From positions 1 to 64,000 of the forward strand of contig JASANE010016330.1 in assembly GCA_030248225.1 (NCBI GenBank): a stretch of DNA of 64,000 nucleotides, written 5' to 3'. The stretch is from Trileptium ribeirensis. Taxonomy: Eukaryota > Nematoda > Enoplea > Enoplida > Thoracostomopsidae. The notes beneath the pieces are model-generated. The model was not told where the DNA came from. It ran no database searches and saw only the letters and a program-made list of their open reading frames with translations. This document shows positions 21,501 to 29,589 of the stretch, piece after piece (positions within the stretch are counted from its first letter, which is position 1; each line of letters opens with the position of its first letter). The translations under genes and the position numbers were made by a program.

Positions 21501-22534
21501 TCGTGTTAGTCTCCAAATGGTCGAAATTTCGTATTCAGCATGCCTAAAATATATACATAAACCATTCTTAATGCCCTGCACGAAATACGTAACTGCTGAA
21601 AACAGACTATATTCCACCATTCAAATTCACTGACCCTAAATCCACTGATAACTTCTCAAAAGGTATGAAATATTCGTGCTGAACTACAAATAACCAAACC
21701 ATCATATTATTCGTACCGAAAGACCTATATTGGTATGGATATATATGGATACATAAAACATTCTTGATACCCTGCAAGCAATAAATAACCAAACAAATGA
21801 AAATTCACATTTTGGAAATCAAATCCGTCGATCGTAAAACCCATGAAACCCCATAAAATCTATATATATATATATAAAGTTGGACTATAAATAGCACAAC
21901 CATCGTATTCAACATGCTTGATAACTTAAAAAACATACTCATTGTAAGGTGAGAACACGCAACGTAATACCGAAATTTGAAAAACCTTTATTGCTGGCAA
22001 AGAGTGGATTCCATATTCCATATTCGGGTCACGTGGGGCCAGGAAGTGGTTCCACAAAAACATTGTAAATCTCAATGAGCTGATTCTGCACGATGGATCT
22101 CGATTTTTCGATACGACGCCTGTGTCGCGAGATAAGGGCTGCGAAAGGCTGACACCCGTATGTCCAAATTTGGCAAAGAACCCATAAAACCCTATTTTTT
22201 GCCATTTTGACCCCGAAGATGAGGCGGCTATTCGCGTTCAACGAAAGGCTCATCATCATCATGTTTGCTATCGAATAAAAAATTACTGAAATCCATCTAC
22301 CACTACGTGACTGAAACAGACAAAAAATTTACTTTTTACCTAACGCCATCAGTGGAAACCTTGCTCACTCCGTTTCAACAAAACGAAAATTTGAAAAATA
22401 TTAAAAGAAAAATGATAGTTAAAAAGACCTGCATGGTAGTACGCATCTAACTTTGTAACCACAGATTCTGTTTCCTTGTCTTGAAATCGCACAGCTTCAG
22501 TCAGTGTACCTTGACGCGTTGTCGTTCGTAAGCG
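313..22534 (-). CDS. Phkb: Phosphorylase b kinase regulatory subunit beta, partial gene, 10 exons recognised
   Basis: Regulatory beta subunit of the (alpha-beta-gamma-delta)4 phosphorylase kinase, which activates glycogen phosphorylase in the cytosol. Exons on the minus strand, in coding order: 22534-22429, 17933-17798, 15843-15744, 13669-13562, 11325-11245, 8510-8395, 5310-5151, 4543-4419, 3210-3080 and about 522-313. Joined, they give about 424 codons without a stop, and every junction keeps phase. Family landmarks appear in order: [115 protein letters not shown] and FLWGQS. These are beta-type rather than alpha-type signatures. The family is about 1,090 residues, so only the N-terminal glucoamylase-like portion is present; the rest lies left of base 1. 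The initiator exon was not found. The intact frame and canonical splice sites argue for a functional gene. Confidence 0.95.
1449..1629. mobile_element. Tc1/mariner-type MITE, copy 1
   Basis: The right end, GACAGTCATTTTTGGCGAGTACTGTA, is intact over its last 26 bases. The left end is decayed (ACAGCTAAAAGACCGTCGC). The interior shares with the other copies the TCGCTCGAGATTTAGAAA block, an AT-rich middle with TTTTTAGAACAAATTTATTT, and GAGCGAGTCGCGAGCG repeats. Non-coding. Confidence 0.8.
2082..2291. mobile_element. Short TIR element (non-coding)
   Basis: GC-rich 210-bp block in AT-rich surroundings, starting GCTGGCTAGTCCAAAG and ending CTTTGGACAAGCCAGC-like (AAGTTTGGACAAGCCAGC). The ends are inverted repeats of about 15 bp with one or two differences. 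No clear target duplication. The short ORFs across it on both strands are artefacts of its GC content. Confidence 0.6.
2541..2906. mobile_element. Possible relative of the GGCTGGCTT-ended element
   Basis: Starts GGCTGGCTTCTCCCAAGTGG and ends TGGATAAGCCGG, which is an imperfect inverted repeat (GGCTxxTCCA core). It carries phrases (CCCCTGGCAAAATTTT, CCCGGTTAAAAC) that echo GC-rich patches at 11,420-11,550 and 16,249-16,400. Boundaries are uncertain. Confidence 0.35.
3080..3210 (-). CDS. Phkb: Phkb exon I
   Basis: Its first base completes the arginine begun in exon H. It encodes [20 protein letters not shown] followed by [20 protein letters not shown] and VIN, aligning to FLRDGY...D..RxYY...E.K.F..IECEWPLFF. 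The acceptor is TTATTTTAG. There are two perfect overlapping donors, GTAAGTAAGT: the first leaves phase 1 (base 3080), the second adds four bases (3076) and leaves phase 2. Confidence 0.9.
3211..4418. other. Phkb intron H/I
   Basis: AT-rich intron containing one MITE copy (3,387-3,546). Nothing else recognised. Confidence 0.7.
3387..3546. mobile_element. Tc1/mariner-type MITE, copy 2
   Basis: 160 bp. Begins TACAGTAAGCGCTAGAAATG and ends TATTTTTGGCGGGTACTGTA, inverted repeats of about 28 bp. TA at both outer edges is consistent with TA target duplication and a CAGTA terminus typical of the Tc1/mariner group. The interior has GAGCGAGTGGCTCACTCGAG and GAGTCGCGAGCG. Confidence 0.85.
4419..4543 (-). 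CDS. Phkb: Phkb exon H
   Basis: Starts [18 protein letters not shown] and ends [10 protein letters not shown], matching the TDAxLL...FPAFA...KL-GKYGFKRF segment. The acceptor is GCTGTTTTAG. The donor CG|GTATTT is weaker than the others in this gene. 125 bp = 41 codons + 2. Confidence 0.93.
4804..4996. mobile_element. Degenerate MITE of the TACAGTACTC family
   Basis: The right end AATTGTGGCGAGTACTGTA is shared with the element at 13,988-14,086. The putative left end TACAGCACTTGC is decayed. Boundaries depend on accepting that left end. Confidence 0.4.
5151..5310 (-). CDS. Phkb: Phkb exon G
   Basis: Its first base completes AGT (S), then 53 codons follow: [20 protein letters not shown], then [20 protein letters not shown] and PRESFSK. 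It is close to identical to the family block around DAHNRNR and LLPRES. The acceptor is CTCTTTCAG and the donor AAA|GTATGT. Confidence 0.96.
5311..8394. other. Phkb intron F/G
   Basis: 3.1-kb AT-rich intron. 6,030-6,380 carries a dispersed repeat of the F4 type. 7,600-8,000 is open in two plus-strand frames but shows no recognisable domain. 8,030-8,260 is AT-rich with nothing seen. Confidence 0.6.
6030..6380 (+). repeat. Dispersed repeat F4 (copy near an ACACACACAGACAGG tract)
   Basis: Contains TATCATTGGAAAGCC, an AACCGTTATCGAGATCCAGG phrase, then CGACAGACACACACACAGACAGG and a palindromic CACTCGATCGCTTCGCTCACGAGTGG. The same order of features (AACGGTTGTCGAGAT, then a run of ACACAGACAG or an equivalent, then a GC-rich palindrome) recurs at 43,200-43,950 and in part at 51,150-51,600. 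A 207-residue plus-strand ORF (5,980-6,603) runs through it and is not credible as a gene. Confidence 0.5.
8395..8510 (-). CDS. Phkb: Phkb exon F
   Basis: Encodes [38 protein letters not shown] plus two bases of the next serine. This is among the most conserved stretches of PhK alpha/beta ([29 protein letters not shown]). The acceptor is AAACTTCAG and the donor AG|GTTAGC. Confidence 0.96.
8727..9091. mobile_element. GGCCTGTCCACAG-ended TIR element, copy 1
   Basis: 365 bp with perfect 13-bp inverted ends (GGCCTGTCCACAG / CTGTGGACAGGCC). Inner blocks are GC-rich (GAAAAGTGGGGGGAACTTCG near the left, GGATTTGGAAAGTGGGGGGA near the right) around an AT-rich core. The internal GAACATGGGGG and its complement CCCCCATGTTC form a second inverted pair. 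No open frame of note and no clear target duplication. A diverged second copy lies at 41,727-42,014. Confidence 0.75.
9285..9480 (-). repeat. Dispersed repeat F1, fragment
   Basis: Shares AAATTTGAAAAATtaatatt, then ACGGACCATATTCGGGA, AATCTCGATGAGCTGAT and GAAGCCTG with the longer copies at 21,972-22,400 and 39,115-39,560. Even the preceding AAGGTAAAAACACG phrase is shared with 21,945. Confidence 0.65.
10546..10757. mobile_element. Tc1/mariner-type MITE, copy 3, with expanded GAGCGAGTC array
   Basis: 212 bp. Starts TACAGTACTCGCCAAAAATG and ends CATTTTTGGCGGGTACTGTA. This copy is longer than the others because the right inner arm carries about six tandem units of TCGCGAGCGAG / TCGAGCGAG (10,665-10,735). 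The repeats give spurious ORFs rich in Ser-Arg-Glu on both strands. Confidence 0.9.
11245..11325 (-). CDS. Phkb: Phkb exon E
   Basis: 27 codons, [20 protein letters not shown] then VIFSEDE, matching the hydrophobic I-x-x-VSLYLL...MI-SGLxxI...DEV helix pair of the family. The acceptor is CTGTTTTAG and the donor GAG|GTAAGT. Phase 0 at both ends. Confidence 0.93.
11326..13561. other. Phkb intron D/E
   Basis: 2.2-kb intron. 11,400-11,560 is a GC-rich patch with CCCCCTGGCAAA repeated twice. 13,094-13,506 is a tandem duplication. The remainder is AT-rich with nothing recognised. Confidence 0.6.
13094..13506 (+). repeat. Two-unit 215-bp tandem duplication
   Basis: Unit 1 is 13,094-13,308 and unit 2 is 13,309-13,506. 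Both start ACTGATTGAGTTTT, pass CCATATCTATG, CATCCTGTCGTAGTTCCCG, ATCGAGATAACTTA, AAGTATTGAACAGATACTTA and TTAGTCATTCATTATC, and end CATGAAGGATGCAGACAGG. By eye the units are roughly 85-90% alike, with small indels. Confidence 0.88.
13562..13669 (-). CDS. Phkb: Phkb exon D
   Basis: 36 codons in phase 0 at both ends. It encodes [20 protein letters not shown] followed by a variable stretch and EDYNHLQ, corresponding to the FKxxP..LHSxF..YxHLQ segment of beta subunits. The donor is the ideal CAA|GTAAGT and the acceptor GTTGTAG. Confidence 0.92.
13988..14086. mobile_element. 99-bp MITE of the TACAGTACTC family
   Basis: Starts TACAGTACTCACCACACTTG and ends AATTGTGGCGAGTACTGTA; the outer 16 bases are an inverted repeat with one mismatch. 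It shares the first 10 bases of the terminus with the longer MITE family but not its interior. Confidence 0.8.
14809..15540 (+). repeat. Dispersed repeat F3 with AATTAGTTAATTA arms, copy 1
   Basis: Starts CGAAGCGTTTTATTTTCGTC, then GTCTGTCCGTCCGTCG and CTACTGGGCCGATTT, followed by many TTAATTAGTAATTA / AATTAGTTAATTAG palindromes. Inside, the phrase CCCGGGGGTTxTCxATGTCGCTGAT occurs at 15,253 and 15,404, a tandem unit of about 151 bp. A reverse-strand partial copy lies at 29,590-29,850. Confidence 0.75.
15744..15843 (-). CDS. Phkb: Phkb exon C
   Basis: Its first base completes CAA (Q), then [20 protein letters not shown] and [13 protein letters not shown] follow. This matches the conserved RIDDDxGxxxELxQSxVKxMRGIL block closely. 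The acceptor is GCTGCAG and the donor AAG|GTTTGT. 100 bp, ending on a complete codon. Confidence 0.94.
15844..17797. other. Phkb intron B/C
   Basis: 2-kb intron. 16,249-16,420 is GC-rich, starting GCTGGCTTCTCCCTAGTGGA like the 2,541 element. 17,290-17,325 reads CCACCCCCGCGAATTCCTGATTACGCCCCTGG, resembling the terminus of a hAT-like element (CAGGGGCG when reversed), but a confident partner end was not found. The rest shows nothing recognisable. Confidence 0.5.
17798..17933 (-). CDS. Phkb: Phkb exon B
   Basis: Begins with two bases that complete a valine codon with the G left by exon A. It then encodes [35 protein letters not shown]. The TTGLFP and RDSLYC blocks are hallmarks of the PhK alpha/beta N-terminal domain. 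The donor is CA|GTAAGT and the acceptor is CTTGTAG. Length 136 bp = 2 + 44 codons + 2. Confidence 0.93.
18752..19168 (-). other. Unrecognised 138-codon open frame
   Basis: Longest uninterrupted minus-strand frame outside the exons in this part of the window. Composition is not obviously low-complexity (Ser/Thr- and Arg/Lys-rich, two tryptophans) but no domain, signal peptide or splice context was recognised. It ends beside a MITE. Most likely chance or an old repeat; a nested gene is possible but unsupported. Confidence 0.15.
19176..19331. mobile_element. Tc1/mariner-type MITE, copy 4 (best preserved)
   Basis: 156 bp. Starts TACAGTACCCGCCAAAAATG and ends CATTTCTGGCGAGTACTGTA; the outer 28 bases pair as inverted repeats with few mismatches. 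TA flanks fit Tc1/mariner insertion. Inner arms hold CGCTCGCTCGCGACTCGCTC and GAGTGAGCCACTCGCTCGCT, so the whole element can fold on itself. Inverted relative to copies 1-3. Confidence 0.92.
19333..19395 (+). repeat. 23-bp short tandem repeat, about 2.5 units
   Basis: TTAACTTGAGCATCTACTTT occurs at about 19,335 and 19,358, and a third diverged TTTAACTTGAACACGTACAT follows. It sits immediately beside MITE copy 4. Confidence 0.85.
20000..21130 (+). repeat. Satellite array with trimeric higher-order unit (about 165-bp monomers, about 497-bp HOR)
   Basis: The landmark TTTTCGTGTATTTTGGG (or variant) recurs near 20,091, 20,251, 20,427, 20,597, 20,748, 20,919 and 21,086, giving seven monomers spaced 151-176 bp. 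Monomers three apart are much more alike than neighbours: GACATTGACATTTTCGTGTA occurs at 20,239 and 20,736, and AATGAGGCCA.AAGCACCCACATAGCTCGAT near 20,375 and 20,865. This gives an HOR spacing of 489-506 bp. Each monomer carries CATATAGCT or CACATAGCTCGA, a GGTTCAGGAGAT-like segment and CTCTTAGGCCCAT. ORFs crossing it have no meaning. Confidence 0.92.
21972..22400 (-). repeat. Dispersed repeat F1, copy
   Basis: Begins CGAAATTTGAAAAACC and contains CATATTCGGGTCACG, GGAAGTGGTTCCACAAAAAC, AATCTCAATGAGCTGATT, CGCCTGTGTCGCGAGATAAG and GCCATCAGTGGAAACC, ending near CTCACTCCGTTTCAA. The reverse-strand copies at 36,180-36,486 and 36,930-37,345 show the same sequence of landmarks. Confidence 0.8.
22429..22534 (-). 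CDS. Phkb: Phkb exon A (most 5' exon recognised)
   Basis: Encodes 35 residues ending in TKLDAYYHA plus one base (phase 1), matching the KLDxYY segment near the N-terminus of beta subunits. The acceptor is preceded by a T-rich tract ending TTTTTTCAG; the donor is G|GTCTTT. There is no start codon in frame between the acceptor and the KLD motif, so at least one further 5' exon should exist. A copy of dispersed repeat F1 lies directly beside its 3' side (21,972-22,400). Confidence 0.85.
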
Positions 22535-24059
22535 CTGAAAAAACATAAATATGTATATATACCGACGAAAATTATTAAGTAAACGTAGAATAAATTACAC
22601 AACAGAAACCTCGGCAATTGTACTTGTGATTGCATATTTTTTATCGATATGCCATTCATAAGAGTTCAGTAATGTTTATTGCGTTAATTTCTACAATATT
22701 GCTCCCATTGTTTTATATGCTAATGCGAGAAATATTAACAAATAGCTACTGGACACCGGCTATGTATGTTTTGCACCACCACTATTTTATGGCAGTAAAT
22801 CAGTGATGCATCGAGCACTGAGGTGAAACCGCGTGCTGTGCGATAACTCAGCTCGTCGTGTTACAGCTTGCACAAATTTGTCATCCATAATTCAATACAG
22901 ATACAAACAATGTAGAAAACCAATGCAGCAATATTTTCACCCATTTAAGACTAATACGTTCCACTTATTCCTGAAACACCTATGCCACAAAGTCGTCATT
23001 TCATGAGGTTATGAGTAAGTTCCCGGTGTACCTGAATAAAATAAATTCAGACACGTGGTAAACATAGTGTCGTTGAAAGAGAAACGCTAAGTCATATTAA
23101 CACTGCGTGAATGATTCCGGTCGTATTTTAGATGAACAGGAATAAAAGATGCTTCGATTTTCTTGATTTCTGGAATAAGCATACCAGACTCATAAATTAG
23201 GGAAATGCATAACTGATAAACTGTACGCTTCAATCGTGCTAAAACCATTGGTTATAAGTTCTACAGCAGGCGATGTATTTATAAGATGAACTAACCGATG
23301 GCATTATGTAAAGGTCGTGGTAAACATAGTATATTGTCGTAAATAAAACTCAATCAACCCACTAAGACGCTGATCCTCATCCTTAAACACAATAAAAAAC
23401 AGTATTATTCCAGCTATATGTACCTTGTAGGAAAAACCCTACTTCAGTCAATCCGTTAAGGATAATATGAACAATGAGATCATAGATGACTGTTTGAACG
23501 TATACGGCAATTTAGCATAATCCTTGCTGTAACGTTGGCATGTAACATTGTGTTTTCACATTTCAGGCAGTCATTCAGGTAGTAGAATTACCCTTATTCT
23601 TGCACAACATATCTGTCGCCGTTTCCAAATATTAAATCGATGGCAACGCCCGGTGTTAAATAAGGGTCCATACTATATACATAGAAAAAGCAACACGCTT
23701 GTAACGATGAATTTCGGCAGGATAATTGTAATAGTGACACGCTAGGAACGTTAGTGTTAATAATCATACTATCCTGATTCGATGTATAAGCCTAAATTAA
23801 GTCGAAAAAAGACAAATCTTGATGGCCGTGTCAACCATTTTAACGCCGACACGACTTCAAAATGTGTCGTTCGTTAAATTAATATCTACGAATAACACAG
23901 CGCATTATTAGTAACCATGAAAAACCTTCCTGGCACAACAAATAGATGCGCACGGCAGTGGGTTACTAAGAAAGTTATCCCACACTGCCCTGGCAAATCA
24001 GCATATGTAAATCACAGGTGAGTTGGGTTTCTCAACACGAATATTGGTAAGATTAACTC
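22535..24059. other. Gene-free AT-rich stretch upstream of the recognised Phkb exons
   Basis: Should include the remaining 5' part of the Phkb transcription unit, but no start-codon exon could be identified. The motif GTGGTAAACATAGT occurs at 23,055 and 23,318. No other structure recognised. Confidence 0.4.
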
Positions 24060-24099
24060 GCAAATCGATGGAAAACAGAGCGAGTGTGCCTACTCTTTC

Positions 24100-24925
24100 G
24101 GTATTGACGATTTAATCGTTCCAAATTCAGGTCCCTAAGCCCGCTTAAACTCCCATGATTGCAATTATACACCTGTAATATTTCAATGGCAATGCTACTG
24201 TGATTTTAGTCATATCACAAAGCCGAAAACTCTTCATTTCTTAATGCAATGAGCAAAAAGACAAAAACTGTTGAAATTTATAAATCACAAATTGTAAGAA
24301 AAATTATAATTTGAAGTGATTTTACGTAGTAGCGCCCCTAAAACTTGTCTTATTGGATACATACCATGCAAATACACTTGTTTTTATCGTATTTAGCAAC
24401 TCCGAAATCCTATAGACACGTTCGATTGACATACATACATCTATATTGGAAATTGACATTTTGGTACAAAAATTTACAAACTTTTCGCCACCGTACAATA
24501 TGGTTAATAAGACAACCAATATGGTGTTAAAACAAAGAAACCAACTTAAATAACCTTTTAATGCCATAGTTCAGCTTCAAGAAAAACTTTCTTTGTAAAA
24601 AAATTTCGAAACTTTCACTTTTTTTGAGGTATTATTTAAATATTTTGCTCATAGCTCCAAAACGGCAGCTCTGACAATAAGCAAAATGGCAAAGTCGTAG
24701 CGTTCGATGACAGGATTCTGTATGGCCCGAAGGCTCAATCTCGAGATATAGATCGCGAAAAATAGATACCTGGATGGCCAAATTTAAAAGTGACCCTTGA
24801 CCCTTTTGGGCCCATTTTGACCCGGAACATGGGGCCCGCGGGCTCGGTTTAGCGTGAAATAAAAGGGTACAAACAGACTGAATTTGTGACCAAACAAAAA
24901 TTTGTGACGATCCATCCATCGTTTT
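24100..24925 (+). repeat. Dispersed repeat F2, copy 1
   Basis: Contains in order TCGTTCCAAATTCAGGTCCC, TTATAAATCACAAATTGTAAGAAAAA, ACATACATCTATATTGGAAA, CTTTGTAAAAAAATTTCGAAA, TGCTCATAGCTCC, GTGACCCTTGACCCTTTTGG, GACCCGGAACATGGGG and CAAACAGACTGAATTTGTGA. The same landmarks recur at 39,700-40,865, partly in a different order. Non-coding. Confidence 0.78.
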
Positions 24926-25139
24926 GTGATGAGTTATGCTCTCCAGAGACGGACAAAAATTTTTTTACGATTTTTGCCGCTAACAAAGTTATTATTTAAG
25001 AAACTTAAATATATATACAATTATTTTAATACAACGGAGCGAATGTGGATAGGAGCAGGACAGTTTAGCTGGAAACAGTATCGTCAGAAAATATCCAATT
25101 CCGAGGGGTTGTGCAAAACAATGTACTCCATTGTATAAG

Positions 25140-27640
25140 TGGACAGCGCGCTCAAAATGCAACGGCGCATGGCAGTAGCCAAGGAGGGCACTGGTGGAAG
25201 CTACAGTAAAGCTCTCCGCCGTAAAGGATGACAGAAAAGCGACCTGCATGTCAATGTGCACCAGCTTTGGTTATGCTGTGCCGCCCCTAACAAATCCGTT
25301 CCCCCTATGCCACAAGTCCTAGCTACGTTCCTCCTCATCCGTTGCAGCGCCCCTGGTTACAATACGGACGTTGCAATTTGTAGAGCACCATAAAATATCC
25401 ATCATCACAATGTATTAAAATAATTTATTTTGAATAGGCTTTTGCATTGCAGCACACTCCCCGTTTCCCTATAACACTTGAAGGAATTCAAAACAGGCAC
25501 TCAAAACAATTTCCATTTATATTGTCGAAAATATATGTTTATAATGCAATAACAAACATAATCTATTTATATATATTACATACATTATATATTAAAAAAA
25601 TTTGCTCCAAAAACAAATTAGCTTCATTAGTGTAAAAAATAACGGGTATAGCGTTAATATACAAGAGTTTCTGTGAATATTAATAACTGCTGCTTCATCT
25701 AGAGGAAACCCTACTAAATACTGAATTCGTCTGAGGATTTTAAGGAAGCAACCCTCCTGGAACGATACAAGCGATAAACAGGCTACCAAACTTTATATGC
25801 TCTCACACTTCGAAATCGGAACTAGAACCCAGTATTTACTCGAAGATGTTTCACTCCGAAGACAAAAAATTCACTGCTGGACTCGTTCTTGTGTTAAGAT
25901 ATCAGACAGTACAGCCTGCAGAAATAGTTTGGCGAAATGGAAAGCGATGGAGTAGACAAATGCTTTAAGTTCAAAACGTTTCTCATCCACTGCAGGGTAT
26001 TAATTGAGCGCGTGAACAGTGAATGGTTACTTTAAAACTAACCGCACTCAAACTATACGGTGAAAGTTCTTTAGGTTTTGAAGCACATAAAATTTTTTGA
26101 AACTAAAGTGTTTCTTAGGGCCCCCGAGGCTGGTCTGCGTAGGGCCCCCAGACCTAAATCCGACATTGCTGCTACCGCAATTTGATGTCACTGAACCGAA
26201 AACAAAAGGCTTACACTAATGTTGAGTGATACTGAAATTATCAACTCATATCCAACGTATATATACTGGGTTTCAACTTCAATAGCGATAATGTATAAAA
26301 AATATATATTAACATAGGTGCCCATGGTGGTAGGTGGTTACCCCATGAGGATCAAACACCACTAAGCCATATTTCTCCACCCCCCTCGGCGAAAGCTCAC
26401 GGAAAATAAAATTTTGCAATTGACAAAAAAGAGAAATCTGGGCATAATTAATTGGGGAAATTTTATCATAATTAAGGAAAATAATGAGTTTCTAAAATTT
26501 TGGAAAAATAATCCCCAGACTCTTTTTCCGGAACTGTCTACCCCTGAGCCATTGGAACTTGGACACGTATGACATATATGTATATGCATATATAACATGT
26601 ATATTGCATATATATATATATATGAGACTATAACTATGACAGGGTGTAGGTACTGGAAATCCATCCCAAAGATATGCTTGATTTTGAATACATACTGTAA
26701 GGAATTCTTACTATTAGGATAATAATTCTACAATATTTAGAGTATTGCCATGACATATGACAAAACATAAACACATGACCAAATGGCGTGAGTAGAATTT
26801 AGCAAGAACGACAAACGTACCGATAGTATGTCAAAACAGTGTGCTACTTGTGGTGTTGCAATATAACATACACATGCGTACAGGAAATGGCCGAAGCATT
26901 AAGCAGATCTATAACTTTCGTGAGCGAACGCTGTTTGTGGATGTTAAATAGTTTGCAATGGCCGCGCACATTAAATTCTTGTTATTATCCAGGCTAAAAG
27001 GCTCATGATATGATTTCACTGCAAAAACATCACAACAAAATCATACATCCCTTGCGTAGCCCAGCCATACTTGCTGCGCATTGTTTAACGACGACCTCGG
27101 CCAGCAAGATTTAACGACCCTACGGGCCTGCTGCGAATGTAGTTCACATGCCAGATGCATTGGAACAACTGCAGAAGAGTTGATGTCAAGGTTCGATAAC
27201 GCTAAGGCGATCTCTTATATCAAGCAGCAATACTAGCGTTGTGTGTCCGCGCATTCCGTTGCTTAATCACATGTCACTGGGGAACATGATTTCAATCTTC
27301 TAATTTTAAACAACTTTTACTGACATGCCGTTTAAACTAGCGTGTCAGCAAGCTCACCAACTGTAACGGCAACACCTGGAAATCGTCGCCACGCCGCGCG
27401 ATATAACATCTATGTGCTATATGTATCTCTTGGTGTGTGCGATCACAAATTCGCTGTATTCTCGATACCATTTGTATTTAAGGTCCATCGCCATCTACTG
27501 GCTATAAAGTATCGCAATTAGAAGTCTGCCAACGTTACTGGTTTAACAAATGAGTAACTCCCATCATTATGTAGTTCCATTAAAGAATGGTCGCTGGATT
27601 ATGCGGTATATTCACTCCACTTTTCTTCTAGCCAGCAATT
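25140..27640. other. Gene-free stretch with scattered transposon ends
   Basis: 25,340-25,365 reads ATCCGTTGCAGCGCCCCTGG, which looks like a hAT-type terminus without an identified partner. 26,120-26,160 and 26,380-26,560 are small GC-rich patches in AT-rich DNA. 26,574-26,630 is a (TA)n-rich microsatellite with TATATG/CATATA interruptions. No gene recognised. Confidence 0.5.
26574..26630. repeat. (TA)n-rich microsatellite
   Basis: Alternating purine-pyrimidine run, CATATATGTATATGCATA followed by (AT)8 near 26,609-26,624. Confidence 0.85.
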
Positions 27641-27649
27641 TTGCTCTCT

Positions 27650-27874
27650 TAATTACCAAAGCTGTTAATAACACATTCTGCCATTTCTTGGCTTGATTTC
27701 GACGGTTCACACAAATTCCCATCCGTTTCTGAATCATATTTCGCTTGCTTATTTTCATTCGCTTATCGAGTTATTGACGACTGGAACAACGTGCCCGCAT
27801 CGGTGGTAGGAGCGCCGACATTGCCGGTGTTCAAGTCACGTCTCCACGGATTGGGGTGCATTCTAGAACTGTAG
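27650..27874 (+). pseudogene. LINE reverse-transcriptase ORF, C-terminal remnant
   Basis: The open frame ends ...SFAYRVIDDWNNVPASVVGA followed by PTLPVFKSRLHGLG and a stop at 27,872-27,874. The pattern F..RVIDxWNxLPxxVVxAPTxxxFKxRL is the usual extreme C-terminus of many animal non-LTR retrotransposon polymerases. Upstream the frame is open for only about 75 codons and no RT catalytic core is visible, so this is a 5'-truncated, dead copy. A moderately GC-rich 3' tail runs to about 28,110. Confidence 0.8.
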
Positions 27875-28138
27875 CCTGCGTCGCTGCGCTGTTCTATTCC
27901 AGGCCCATGGCGAGCTGTAACTCATTGTCAATGTGTTCAATACGATATGTATTAACAGTCTGTCATCGTAATACGGTTTATCCTGGCGGTTGCCGCAACG
28001 CATTAGGAGGGAGAGGATGTCTCCGGGTCATAGGTGATTTCGATATTTTAAAGCACTTAACATTATGCCCGTTTCTTATTGAATTCACTGTGAGTGAGTG
28101 AAACGAGCGAAGCGACGAAGACTCAGTGCCCAGAGTAT

Positions 28139-28589
28139 CAAGGGCGTAGCCAGGAGTGGGAGGTTGCGAGGGTCGCGACCACCTCCTTTTTTGTTTAACC
28201 CCAAACCAAATTTTTCTGAATGATTCCGGTTGAAAATCATGTCGGTAATTGTCTTAAAACTAGAATCTCTCGTACTAGAAAACAATTACTTTCAACCGTA
28301 TTTTTGATCAAACTTCATATTTTTGTATAAAAATTCGCTATTTCAGCAACAGTTGCATTTTTACTTGTTTACGGCGTACATATATAATATATCAATTCTT
28401 ATTCTGGGATAGGAAATGCAATTTCGTTGAAACTTTCTCCGCTCGTACAAGGTTAGCTCGCAGAAACGTGCATCACTGAATGACATGCCCTCCTGGACTC
28501 CGCTTTCACATTTTTGAGCGCAATCCCCCTTTTAGGTTCACACTATAGACGGCGACCACCCCCATTCAAAATTCCTGGCTACACCGTTG
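28139..28589. mobile_element. hAT-like MITE with GTAGCCAGGA ends
   Basis: 451 bp. The left end CAAGGGCGTAGCCAGGA and right end TCCTGGCTACACCGTTG are inverted with 15 of 17 positions matching. Flanking octamers CAGAGTAT and CAGTGTCA agree at 5 of 8 positions, a weak hint of an old 8-bp target duplication. No transposase frame inside. Confidence 0.7.
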
Positions 28590-28929
28590 CAGTGTCAGTT
28601 TCTGTTTTTGGGGATGACACGCATAACTCAACTTCTGTTGAGCGTATTGACTTGTGCGATGTGCGATAACTCATTAGAACGCTCGAAATATCTAACTGTG
28701 CCCTTTAGTTAGGGTGCCCTAAACCTGATCCCAACATCTTCCTCCCGAAAATAACAAGCCAGCCAAAGTGGCTCGGGTCGGGTCCTGAAGGGGCCCAAAA
28801 AATCGCGTTACTTATTGTAACTCGACAACAGGTGTGGATATCAGAGTCAAGTTGAGCTGATTTTCTAGAGTAAGTATAAATATGTATATATAGCACTTTG
28901 TTACACGGTTCTCTTATAATACAAGATTT

Positions 28930-29240
28930 GGGCCAAACAGGGTTATAAAATTTGCCTATGAGACCTAAAATATATGAAAATGGTAATACATATCTCCGGA
29001 ACCGGTCGAGCTATATAGATGTATTTGGTGTCATTCTGTAGAGCAATTCATTTTCTATATAGCTGCTATTGTCATTACTTACACTGCAAGGTTGGGTCAA
29101 AATGTTTTCAATAGGCGAATAGAACCAAAAATAATTGAAAATGGTAATATATCTTCAACAGCTTGAGCAAGATAGGTGTTTTTAGTATCATTTTGTAGAA
29201 CAACTCATGCCCTATCTGCTTGAAAATTGCGAGCACAGTA
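28930..29240 (-). repeat. Two diverged monomers of the 165-bp satellite, reverse orientation
   Basis: Reading the minus strand gives the order seen in the 20-kb array. Plus-strand landmarks GAAAATGGTAATACATATCTCC, GTCGAGCTATATAGATGTAT, CATTCTGTAGAGCAATTCAT and AAGGTTGGGTCAAAATG repeat about 150 bp later as GAAAATGGTAATATATCTTC, CATTTTGTAGAACAACTCAT. They are far from the array and more diverged. Confidence 0.75.
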
Positions 29241-29589
29241 ATCGGTATATCTTCTCAACTATTCCAGCAACACAGCTGATATTTCTAGGCCTTTCTAATT
29301 TAATGCTCAATATAGCAATGCAAAAATCTCTAAATTACATATTTAACACTCAGATTTCATCAAATTGGCGATAAGACAAGCTACTACATATACTAGTCGG
29401 TAGTGGAACTACATTTGTGAGCGGAGCTTGGGCTGTGGCATTACGAATGTACTCAATTTTATGTTCTTGTAACTACATTGCATAAGGCATAGGGCTTTAT
29501 CATTGGTAAAAATATTATATTTGAATTCTTCGACCCCAAAAACAATATAATGGTTTGATCGAAACGATTCTATTTCAATAAATAACAGA

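Larger units (their letters stand above)
17934..22428. other. Phkb intron A/B, 4.5 kb, repeat-rich
   Basis: Contains an unexplained minus-strand ORF (18,752-19,168), a MITE (19,176-19,331), a short tandem repeat (19,333-19,395), a satellite array (20,000-21,130) and repeat F1 (21,972-22,400). 21,180-21,950 is AT-rich with a short (TA)n run at 21,861-21,877. Confidence 0.7.
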
